From contig JAPMOS010000015.1 in assembly GCA_027972325.1 (NCBI GenBank), forward strand, positions 261,501-325,500: 64,000 nucleotides of DNA, given 5' to 3'. The notes beneath the pieces are model-generated. The model did no database searches, was not told the origin of the DNA, and was given only the letters and a program-made list of their open reading frames with translations. Each line of letters opens with the position of its first letter. Position 1 is the first letter of the stretch. The translations under genes were made by a program, and so were the position numbers. Positions 23,663-33,352 of the stretch are shown here, in pieces. Source of the stretch: Paratrimastix pyriformis. Lineage: Eukaryota; Preaxostyla; Paratrimastigidae.

Positions 23663-23728
23663 ATGAGGTTTCCTGCCCAACCTGGTGCCCCGGCTGGTGG
23701 GCGCGGCGGTCGCCGGAGGAGGGCATGA
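23124..23728 (+). CDS. ERH: Enhancer of rudimentary homolog with polyQ/RGG tail
   Basis: Two exons fixed by frame (23124-23392, 23443-23728), 184 residues from the first ATG; ATG 23184 is an alternative start. The ERH core reads KHTILLLQPQASKSTRTYRD, CLSDVCSLFEAHLRE, ITYTCAQLLEYLD, FRDCCCLVYSEATNSYLPFN and RSWLQSQVANHLL, matching the ~104-residue ERH fold end to end. ERH is a conserved homodimer linked to mRNA splicing/export, chromatin and selective RNA elimination. Unlike the compact animal protein, this one has an N-terminal extension of about 33 residues and a C-terminal extension: QP/QQ repeats (about 23580-23660) and a basic end PAGGRGGRRRRA. The intron is 50 bp with donor GTCTG. Confidence 0.95.
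23582..23662 (+). repeat. Polyglutamine-coding CAR repeat in ERH
   Basis: CAG/CAA/CCC codons encode QPQPQP then about 16 Gln in a row, in frame. Confidence 0.9.
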
Positions 23729-23928
23729 ATCAATTGTCGCGCTTGTTAGTGCACTTCAACTTACTGCAAAAGAAGCAGCGAGAAGTTAACCAGCAGCCAC
23801 ACACCGGCAGCCCCTCGCACACCGGAAGGGGCATATGGCCGTGTTTGTACTTTTTGTTCAACTTGGTGTTTGTCGTTTCTCTCGCGTGGAAACAACCCAT
23901 CGGAGCCGGACGGCGACCCGCGGATTTT

Positions 23929-26900
23929 TCATCGCACCCCAAGTTGGGCCATTGGTGATGTGTAGCCCAGCCCTTGTAGGAGGCGCACGATGGGCTCGAT
24001 CGAATGCACCGAGCTGCGGGGTGGGGGACGGAGAGCATGCCGGGGGGTGATCCGCGTGACGGGGGCAGGGGCCAGGGGCAAGCAGACTCTTCGAAGAACC
24101 GGTCGTACTCGGCCTGGTCGCACCGGCCCTGGGTGAGGTCGGCCTGCTTGGCCTCGAGGGCCTCCCGGAAGGCCTGCAGCTCGCCCCCCACGCGGCGTTG
24201 CAGATCGGGCCGGTCGGCCAGCCCCGGCGGCTGGGCAGGTGCCTTTGGGCCGGGGGCATCGGGAGCCAGGGGCGCCGCGGACGGTGGGAAGCCCCGGGGA
24301 GGGGCTGCGTCGGCTGTGACCACGCGATGCCGGGCCGGGGGCGGTGATCGTGGGGGCGAGTGCTGCGTGGGGGCCGGCAGCCCGAGGGCCGAGAGGCTCA
24401 ACGGCCCGCCGGAAGCCGGCTCGCCCTCGCCCTCGCCCTCGCGGTCGGACCCCCGCTGGGGCAGCGGCTCACCCTCGCCCTGCTCCTCTGGGGCGGGCGG
24501 CCGGGTTTCGCTGTAGCTGCTGCTGGTGATGGCGCTGCTGTGGCTGCTGCTGCTGCTGGCGGGCGAGGGGGGCGCGGTGCTGGTCGGATCGGCCGTCGAG
24601 GGCGGGAGGGCCGTGGCGGCGGAGGTGGTGCTGGTCAGGGCCAGCGAGGTGCCCGTGCCCTGCGAGCTCCGGGCGGCGGCGCCCGGTGGGGGCACTCGAC
24701 CCGCCCCGCCGCGCAGGCCGCCCAGAAGAGCCGCGAACTGCATCGAGTCGGACAGGGGGCCGGGACCCTCGGCCTGCTGCTGCCGCTGCTGCTCCGCCAA
24801 TGCGGCCGGGGATGGGGCTTTGGTGGCCAGGGGCGCGGGGCCGCCGGGGGCTGATGAGGGCGCCAGCAGAGGGGGCGCGGGCAGGCCGCTGGCCCACGAG
24901 GAGCCGAAGGTGGTCGATGCGGAGAGGGCCAGCGGGTGGCAGGTCAGCCGGGACCCGTCGGCGGTCGAGTCTGCCCCGGCGGCTCCCACCCGGGGGGCGG
25001 GCCGGATGAGGGAGGCGCCGTCCCCGGGGCTGACCAGGTGCCGGTGGCGCGGCCGGGGGGTCAGCTGGCCCGAGGTGGGCAGGAGGGGTGGGGGTGAATC
25101 TTCCCCATCGCCGGACACCACCGCGGCGGCGGGCGGGGCGGGGGCGGGGGCAATGGGGTCGGCAGGCGCGAGCAGACGGAGGGCATTCATCTCGGGGGAC
25201 TCGGGGGATGTGTCCCCGGCCGATGGGGCGGCAGCCGTGGTCGGGGCCGGGGGCGGTGCCGCGCGCAGCACCCGGGATGGCGAGGCTGGGGGCGGGGGCG
25301 GGGGCGGCTTTGGGGAGGCCCACCGGACGTGCGGCGACGAGGGCGGCGCCCCTGGGCCGGGCTGGTTCTGCGGCCGGGCTGCTGGTACTGCTGCCGCGCG
25401 AGCGGGCGGGGCGGGCGGCGGGCGGACGCGAGGCGGCAGAGGCGGTGGGGCCCTGGCGGGGCTTGGCCAGGGGTTCGGGCTGGGGCTGGGCTGCTGTGCT
25501 GGCTGAGCAGGGACAGGGGCAGGGGCAGGGGCAGGAGTCGGGTTGGCCGAGGCCACGGGGCGAGCGGGGTCAACGGGGCCTGCCAGGCCGGGGCCGGTCG
25601 GGGCTGTGGGAGCCGCGGCCGGAGCGGGCATGACCAAGTAGAAGCTGGCCGGGGCGGGTGCCCCGTTGGGGACGAGAGGAGGGGCCGGGGCCTCGGCGAG
25701 GGCGGCCGTCGTGAGGGCCGAGAGGGACGAGGGCGGCACGACGGGCACCAGGGCGGACGCGGTCCCGGGCGGGTAGACCAGCTGGCCGGCGGGCAGCAGG
25801 TAGGCCGTGGCCGGGGCCCCGGGCGACGCGGGGGCGGACATCATCAGGAAAGAGGAGGCCATCCGGGGCGCGCCGTCCGTCCCGCTGCTGGCCAAGGGGG
25901 CCGGCAGGGGCGCGGGCGGGGCGGGCGAGCGGGTGCTGGAGAATGAGGACGAGGAGAAGCTCGAGGCGGTCGAGGTCGATGGGGGCCGGCTCCCCAGCCC
26001 GCTGGCCATCGCCGGGGGCGGGCCGGTGCGGGACAGCGGAGTCGAGGCGGCCAGGGGGGGCGTGGGCCAGCCCGACGCAGCAGCACCGCCCCACGCGCCG
26101 GCCGGCCCGGGGGCAGCCGAGGGAGCGGGCGGGCGCAAGGCCCCGGTGGAGAGGTGGCTCTGCAGCCGCATGACGGGCACCCCGCCGGCCGGCGTGGCCT
26201 CTGCCGCCGTTGGCTGGCGGCCGGGGGCGGGCGCAGCTGCGGGGCGGGCGGACATGGGGGCCTCGTCGTAGACTGAATACGAGGCCGAGGCCGAGGTGGA
26301 CGAGGCCGTGGTGCAGCTGGAGGCAGTGACCGACGACCCGCCCACCGACCGGGGGCCGCCCCTGCTGGCGGCACTGCTGGCTGGGGAGCCAGGGCTGCCC
26401 GGCCTGGGCGCAGGGGGCAGGAGGGCAGGCTGAGAGACGGGGTGCGCGGTGGCGGTTGTGGGGGGGACCCGGGGAGCCGGGGGCGGAGGTGGGGGTGGCT
26501 TGGGGGAGGACAGCCGGGACATAGAGAGCCCGGGCGTCCAGACGGCTGAGGGAAGGGGAGACGGGGCGGTGGAGGCCACAGCCGGTCCGCCGGCCGGGGG
26601 TGGGCGGGCGGACTGGGGCTGGGGCTGGGGCTGGGGCTGGGGCTGGGGCTGGGGCTGGGGCTGGGGCTGGGGCTGGGGCTGGGGCTGGGGCTGGGGCTGG
26701 GGCTGGGGCTGGGGCTGGGGCTGAGGCTGCGGTTGCGGTTCCGGCTGAGGCTGCGGTTGTTGTGGTTGTTGCTGTGGCTGTGGCTGTGGCTGTGGCTGGG
26801 GCTGCTGCTGGGGCTGGGGCTGTGCGGCTTGGACGGGGGTGAAGATGAGGTGCTGCGGGGGCGTCGCCTGCGGGGCCGCGGTCGGCACGGCCTGCGACGA

Positions 26901-29900
26901 GAGATGGATGAGCGGCGAGATGGGCGCCTGGTGGCGCGCGGGGCAGACCTCCACGGGGCCCAGCTGGCGCGGCCGGGGCAGCCTTCGGACGGAGGAGCCC
27001 CCCGCAAGGGGAGACGTGGGGCCCGCGGCGGCGGGAGGTGGCGGCGGCAGGGAGGCGGGTGCCGGGACCTCCTGCAGGGTGATGCGCAGCTGGCCCCCCC
27101 GGGGCGCCCCCAGCGAGGCGCCCTCCACCCGAATGCCAACCTCGGGCAGAGGCGCCCCCCGGGGCGACAGCGACACCCCAATGGCCATGCCCCTTGGGCC
27201 AGGGCCAGGGGGCGCAGCCGGCCCTTCCTCGGGGCGCGGACTGCGGGGCGGGCTGAGGGTGGGCGGCCGGGCGGGGGCCGCGGACGTGGGCAGGGAGGGC
27301 CACTTCTTCAGGGGCGGGGCGGGGGCCCGGGACAGGGCGGGCGGGACGAAGGGCGGTGGCAGGGTAGCCATCGCCACCCCCTCGGCCCCGGGGGACGGCT
27401 GGGGCTGCCGGTCGGCGGCCAGGTGTGTGACGGCCGGGTGGATGCCGCGCAGGGGCGGCGAGTGGCGCGGGGGCGCCTCCGAGGGCCGCGGAGCCACAGG
27501 CGGGGCGCCCGCGGCGGCGGGGGCGGGGGCAGTGCGATCCCGTGGCCGAGGGTGGGCGGCGAGCCGCTGCCCAGCCGGGGGAGCCCCTCGTAGTGGATTG
27601 AAGGCACCCGGCCCACCGCGGGGGCCGCACTGGCCGCACCACCAGAGACGCCGCCGGGGGGGACGATGCCTGCCGCTGGGGCGGGGGCGGGGGCGGCCGT
27701 GATGATGCCCGTCCCGGATGCGGTCAGGGTCACCAGGGTGCCGGCCGGGGCGTCCGGGCGGCGGGTCGGGGTGAGGGCCGTGAGGGGCCGGATCCGGCAG
27801 GGCGTCGGCGGGCCATCGTCCGCAGGGGGGTTCGCCCCATCGCACGGTAATCCCCCGGGGGCGAGACCATCCGCAGCAACAGCAGCTGGGCCACCCGGGG
27901 CGGCGGGTGGCGCGGGCGCAGGGTCGTGGAAGTGGGCCTGCACCTGGAAGAGCAGCCCCGCCAGCCGCTGCAGGAATTCGGCGCCCGTGCGTGGCGAGGG
28001 CGGCTGCCCCGCGGCTCCCGGACAGGGAGGACCGGACACAGGCGGGGGTGAGCTCGGGGCCACCCGGGTGGTCTGGGGCACCTGGGGCGAGCCCGGCGAC
28101 TGCTGCGGGCCCGATGCCGGGGGCGGCACTTTGGGCGGCGGCGAGAGCCCCTCGACGATGGTGGGGCCGGGCTTGGGCGGGGATGGGGGTGGGGATGGGG
28201 ACGGAGTGTGCCGCCTCTCCGCGGCGAACCCCGCCGAAGGGGATGCGGGGTGCGGGGGCGACAGTCCGCTTGACGGCTGAACGGCCTGTTGGACGGCGGG
28301 GGCACGAGCGGTCGGGGAGGAGCCAGCGGGCGCACCGGCTGGCGGGGCGGTGGCGGATGGCGGGGCGGGGACGGGGCTCTTGGAGGCGGAGGGCTGGCTG
28401 CTGCTGGCCGAAGACACGGACGAGGCCTCATCGGCCTCACCGGGCGGGCCTGCGGGCTGGGGTGCCGCGCGCCGACTGGGCGACCAGAGGTGGCTGTGGC
28501 CGCGGTGGTGATGGTGGTGGTGATGATGATGATGATGGTGGGGGTGTTGGAGTTGGCCATCCTCGGCTGAGGTGGCGGTGGAGGTGGAGGGCGATGGGGA
28601 CCGTGCCGAGGGTGAGGACGAGGGGGAGAGCGAGGCTACGGCGCGCGCGAGGCCCGCCGGGGGCCGGGCCGATCGTGCGTGGCGCCGGTTGGGATGCCGA
28701 TGGTGCCGGGCAGCGGCCGCGGCCGGGGAGGCGGCAGGGGAGCCCATGCCCCGGCCGGTCCACCCGAACGCGGAGGCCGACCGGACGTGCGGCTGCCCGA
28801 CCCGGGTGGCCCTGGAAGAGGTCGAGAGGAAAAGCGCAAGAAGCCCAACCGACAGGCGTCATTCGGGTGTGACCCCGGGCGGGCAGTGATAATGGTCGGG
28901 GGTCCGAGGACGGGCGGGGAGGAGGAGGAGGATGGGATCCACATACGGACCAGGTGGCGTCGCCCTCCATCGAGGCGCGGCCCCGAGCAGCCGCGGGGCG
29001 GGGCCCGAGGGGCGAGGGCACGTGGCGCCAGCTGGCCCCCCAGGGCGCCCTGGGCGAGGGGGTGGCGGACTCCTCCCCGGCGCTGCTGGTCAGCCCCTCG
29101 AGGAGCTCCCGCCGGATGCGCGCCATGGCCGCCGCCTCCTCTTCCGCCTCCTCCTCACCGCTGCCCCGGGGCCGGACAGCGCCGACGGGGGGCTGTTGGT
29201 CGGCCTCATCAGCGGCCCCCAGGTCCCAGGCGGCCACAGAGCGGCCCGAGGCGGGTGGGGGGCCCAGCGGGGGCTCCTCGGGGGGGGCGTCACCGAACAG
29301 GAGCAGATCCGCCTCGGACGGCCCCAGGCCATCGGGCGACCCAAGCCCTCCGGCTCCATCGCCCCAGCCCTGGGCCTCCCATTGGGTCCGCTCCGGCTGA
29401 CCCGGCCCGGGGCGGCGCGGGTGGGCGGGTGGAGGAGGGGCCGATTGGCGCAGCGCGGGGACCGCGCGACGGGCGGCCGTGGGGCGCGGCTTGGCGGTGG
29501 GTGCGAGGCGCCTCGGGGCAGCAGCGGGCGGGCTTCGCAAGGGGCGGGGCAGGGGGGCCGTCGGTTGCCCGGCTGTGGGTGCCGGGTGCCGGGGGGGCGA
29601 GGTGACTTTCTTGGGGCGGGCGCCCGGGGCCCGGAGGGACCTGCTGGCCCCGAGAGGCGGGGTGACGGGGCTGCGGAGATGCTGGTGCCAGTGAGCCTGC
29701 TGCTCCCCGAGGGGAATATGCCCCTCCAGGATGTAGGCCCCCTGGGGGCCCAGGTGGGTGATGGCATCGGAGCGTGCGTGATCGCGGGGGGTGGGAGCGG
29801 GTGGGGAAGCCGCATGAGAGGCGGCAACGGCGCGCTGTTGGACGCGCCGGGTGGGGGAGGCCGGGGCTGGACGGGAAGGAGGAGCGACCGTAGCAGGGTC

Positions 29901-30137
29901 GGGAGGCTGTGGGGGTGGAGGAGGCGCTGGGGGAGGAGGAGGCTGGGGTTGGAAGGGAAGCTGCGGCTGTTGAAAAGGCATTTGGTACATTTGGGGCTGA
30001 AGAAATGCTGGCGGAAAGGCGCCAACAAGAGGGCCCGTGAAGGAGGAGAGCCCCAATAATGGGGGAGGTTGGGGTTGACATGTGGGAGGGTAGCTTGGCG
30101 GAATGGAGACACCTTGCGGGAAAAGTACAGGCCCCAT
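23929..30137 (-). CDS. Giant Pro/Gln/Ala/Ser-rich low-complexity protein
   Basis: Starts ATG 30137 (MGPVLFPQGVSIPPSYPPTC). Exon 1 runs to about 28961, where the donor GTCCG is followed by an acceptor near 28825, continuing in a second frame (WATRVGQPHVRSASAFGWTG). A third in-frame stretch runs from about 27500 to 24090 and a last exon ends GLGYTSPMAQLGVR with TGA at 23929. The total is about 1,950 residues. It is dominated by Pro, Ala and Ser, with a His run ([12 protein letters not shown] near 28520), acidic EEEAEEEAAAMARIRRELLE and about 35 PQ units. The only folded-looking parts are ELLEGL near 29110, TGAEFLQRLAGLLFQVQAHF near 27960 and the C-terminal helices ELQAFREALEAKQADL, AEYDRFFED and IEPIVRLLQGLG. 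No family recognised; it resembles disordered transcription or condensate scaffolds. The junction between the second and third stretches (27480-27560) is not resolved. Confidence 0.6.
26614..26724 (-). repeat. (GGCTGG)n coding repeat, PQ repeat
   Basis: About 18 perfect copies of GGGGCT/GGCTGG, encoding alternating Pro-Gln in the Pro/Gln-rich protein. Degenerate PQ and QQ units flank it to 26830. Confidence 0.95.
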
Positions 30138-30415
30138 CTGCTATTTTTGGACAATTTGGAGAAAAGGTGGCACAAATAAACGCAAAAACCTGTGCCTGAG
30201 ATGCCGAGAGAGCTCCAGAGGTCGCTGGAACTGGGTTTCGCCGAGCGCTATATTGAACGGTAAGCTAGTTTTTCCGCTACAGCCAGCCGAGCACCGACCT
30301 GTATTCGCGAACGTACGCCTCGAGGAGCTCTTTGAACATTAAAAATAGTACATTCCACCCAGAAGCCAAGAGACAATCCGGCAGAATCAAATGTGGGAGG
30401 AGAGAGATATATATA
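30138..30415. other. Intergenic region between tandem genes
   Basis: 278 bp of AT-richer sequence between the stop of the F-box-like membrane gene and the start of the Pro/Gln-rich gene, presumably its promoter plus the upstream 3' [11 protein letters not shown] at 30407-30415 flanks the upstream stop. Confidence 0.5.
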
Positions 30416-32477
30416 CTAAAAATCGTAGATACCCTTCTTGCGGTAATAATTGGCAAGAAGGTTCCGCCTTGTGCGGGCGAACCACCGATAGAACCGAGTT
30501 TTCATCTCGGATAACCTCGGAGCCGCCCACCGATGGGTCGCGATGAGCGCTTGGTCGAGGTTCCGAATGAAGGCAAACTGACATCGGGAAAAAATTGGGG
30601 CTGCCTTTTGGGAAGCCCACCTGATGGGCCTCCAACCAACAACAAAACCGTGACCAATGCCGAAGAAGACGCGCTGAAGGAAACGGTCGGTCTTGGCGTC
30701 AGCATCGCGCCGCCATTGCTTGAAACGGGGAAGATCCCACCATTTGAACATTTGACGCAGGGGGCGAGTGATGGCGCGGAAAATCCGTCTGACACGCCAA
30801 CCGTACGGCTCGAAAGGCTTGGACAGGACGGCCCACCACATGCGGTAGGTTTCCCTCATCACGGCCCACTTGGCATCGAAGAGGGCAAAGAAGAACCAAA
30901 CCTGCCCCCAGAAAGAGAAATGACCATTGAAAATCGCACGTCCCAAGAACCACCCGGGGACAGACGCAGGCTTCCAGCTCGTCAATCATCGTCAAGAGGC
31001 CCCAGAAGTTCCCCTTCCCCTCCAGGTGGCTCTGGGAGACCCAGTACCGCAGCAGGATGGGAAGCATGAGAATGGCCACCGTGTCGACCACACAGAGAAA
31101 AGGATGGAGCGCACTCGTGTAGCGGAACATGGAGCTCCACAAGGTTGCCAGACTGAGTGCCGAGAAGATGCACGGCTCATATACCAGCACCCAGTTGAAC
31201 GCGGCCGTTCCTGGCACCAGGGACCCGAGAGGAGATGAGCCGGGACAAAAGATCAGCGGAGACGGGCAGAGGCCGAGCAGGCGAATGCTGACCGTTGGCC
31301 CATTCGATGAACCCAATGAGCGCGCATGTGAGCGGGTGGACCAGGACCAACAAGAGCCAGTTGGCGTAGTCCAGAAGCGTCCAGGCCGAGTGGCCGATCA
31401 TGATTTCCTGTTCGCCGTAAGAGACTCTCGAGGCCTCGCGAGCCCGGTTGTGGAAGATCACCACGCCCTCCAGAACGGCGCAGAAGAGGAGGTTGGCGAT
31501 CAGCATCCACCAAAGGGCCTGCCGAAACAGCCCCATCGGCCACCTCTGTGTCGACATCGAGAGGAATCAACCGGGCGAAGAGGTGCCGCAAGAGCAGACA
31601 GCGTCTGACGTGGCGATCAGCTCGGAGTTGATGAAAGGGGCGGCATCCCACCAGCCCCTGCGAAGCCTGACACACTGCATCCAGACGGGACAGGATTTTG
31701 TCTCCCTCCCAAGGTCGTACACTAAAGAATCGGGGACGCAGAACTTGAGGCCCTTCATTGAGAGCAAGCGGCACCAATTGAAATCTTCGGGCTACCGAAA
31801 GAAGCTGATGAACCGGAAGAGGTGAGGGGGCCGACCGATGCCCAAGAGACGCGGCCACGAGTCCATGATTGATAAGCAGGAGACACGGCACTGTGGGGGC
31901 CAAACCACAGGGCCCAGATGCTAAAAGGAAGGCGGGAATGCTGGCCCCAGGTCTCGGGCACCACAGACCAGACACTCATTGCGACGCTCCAAAAGAAGGA
32001 ACTCCACGCAAAAAGCTTTTTCCAACGCCATGTGGCTGTGGCCTGCCACCGCAGGGCGACGGAGAGCAAAATGAGCGGGCCCAAGGGCAAGGTAAGGCAA
32101 GGTAAGGTGAAGGTCAAATTCCCGCTTGAGAGGAGGATAAACGGTAGAGAGGCAACGCCAGTCAACCAGAGTGGGAGGAGAATCGGATAGAGATAAAAGC
32201 GCTCCCATTTGAGGACGTGCCGACGGAATCGAGCCAGCCATTCCCTTTGCTTATTGGCCCGAATCAGAGAAGATACTCGAGAATCGAGCATTAATGTGCG
32301 GTAAAAGAGTCTACAGGTTCGAAAGGATCCCAGCAGTTCTGTAGGATGGGCGAATGAGAAGATGTGCGGGAGGAGGTCAATATTCGCAAAAAGAGCTTCT
32401 CGGGCATTATCCAATCCCTGAATTGCCCGGAGATGCCGCCTGGCATCCGTTTTTTTGCGTTCCCGAGCGTCCGGCAT
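30416..32477 (-). CDS. Multipass membrane protein with N-terminal F-box-like motif
   Basis: Starts ATG 32477 (MPDARERKKTDARRHLRAIQ). Residues about 30-70 (LLPHIFSFAHPTELLGSFRT, CRLFYRTLM) resemble an F-box. A basic stretch and hydrophobic segments follow: LYPILLPLWLTGVASLPFIL, LPCLTLPLGPLILLSVAL, FAWSSFFWSVAMSVW. Later exons give LWWMLIANLLFCAVLEGVVI, WLLLVLVHPLTCALIGFIEW, FNWVLVYEPCIFSALSLATL and LCVVDTVAILMLPILLRYW. The C-terminus is a basic, Trp/Arg-rich tail (MWWAVLSKPFEPYGWRVRRI to NYYRKKGIYDF, stop 30416). There are probably seven or more membrane segments, with introns near 31900, 31560 and 31240. No family recognised. Lower GC than neighbours. Starts 36 bp from the divergent CBM9-like gene. 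Confidence 0.6.
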
Positions 32478-32513
32478 CGCCGGCGAGAAACGCAGGTCGG
32501 GGCAGTTCTCGCT
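32478..32513. promoter_or_regulatory. Minimal bidirectional spacer between divergent genes
   Basis: 36 bp between two divergent ATGs, the shortest head-to-head spacing in the window. At least one transcript must start inside the partner's coding region or be nearly leaderless (inference). Confidence 0.5.
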
Positions 32514-33246
32514 ATGCTCACACGGTTTTCTCTCTTGGGTTTTCTCTTCGGGTTTCTTTTCGTGGGCGTGACGTGTACGACCCCTATTTTGGAAGTTTCT
32601 CCATGCTCAGCGGGGTTTACGAAGATCCCTGACGCATTCATCATCTATGACGGAAGTTCTCTTGCAACACAAACCACCTCGGTGGAGCTCTGCCACGGTG
32701 CCCACGCTCTGGTTCTCAATATCACCTGCGCAGATCGGAATATTTTGACACCATTCAAGAAATGTAACGATCCTTTATTCAAGGCATCCGCCGTCGAATT
32801 TTTCATCACTCCTGAGACGGCTGATGGCGCTTGGGATCAACACCATTACCTAGAGCTTGAAACGAGCCCCAATGGGATGCTCTTTCTATCGCACATCACC
32901 AACCACAATCTGGATTGCACAAGTCTGATGCTGCACGTTTCTGTCACCCTCCAAGCCATTCGGGCCCGTAGACTTCGCTGGGTCTTACATCGACTGCAAT
33001 CAAAGCGGGATTGTTGTCGAAGCAGCCGCGGATATTCCCCAGGCGGTGTGGAAGACCCACCTCGAAATCCCCTGGACCACGATGATGCCCGAGGGCGTCA
33101 CCCCCAGGGCAACACCCACCGTCTGGCGGGCCAACCTGTATCGGATTGCGTTCCCCAAGGGCCACACCGAGTACTCCTGCTGGCAACCCACGAAGACCCT
33201 CTGCTTCCACCAGCCACTGACCTTTGCCCGCCTGGTCATGAAATGA
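32514..33246 (+). CDS. Secreted protein with CBM9-like carbohydrate-binding domain
   Basis: Two exons (32514-32922, 32972-33246), 227 residues, frame-proven with a 49 bp intron and donor GTCTG. A signal peptide is clear: MLTRFSLLGFLFGFLFVGVT then C-rich mature start. The body matches the CBM9-like pattern: SAVEFFITPETADGAWDQHH, YLELETSPNGMLFLS, VWKTHLEIPWTTM, TVWRANLYRIAF, EYSCWQPTKTLCFHQPLTFA and RLVMK. In this family such motifs form a beta-sandwich that binds glycan ends. Cysteines suggest disulfides. Probably secreted or wall-associated; the ligand is unknown. Tail-to-tail with the CH-domain gene (106 bp). Confidence 0.75.
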
Positions 33247-33352
33247 TGACACACGACGTCATGCCCACCCTCTCTCCCACCAACCTACACAGGAAAAGGG
33301 AAGAAAGGGACACCATTATATACATGAGTGAGTGAGCCACGAGCCAGAGGGG

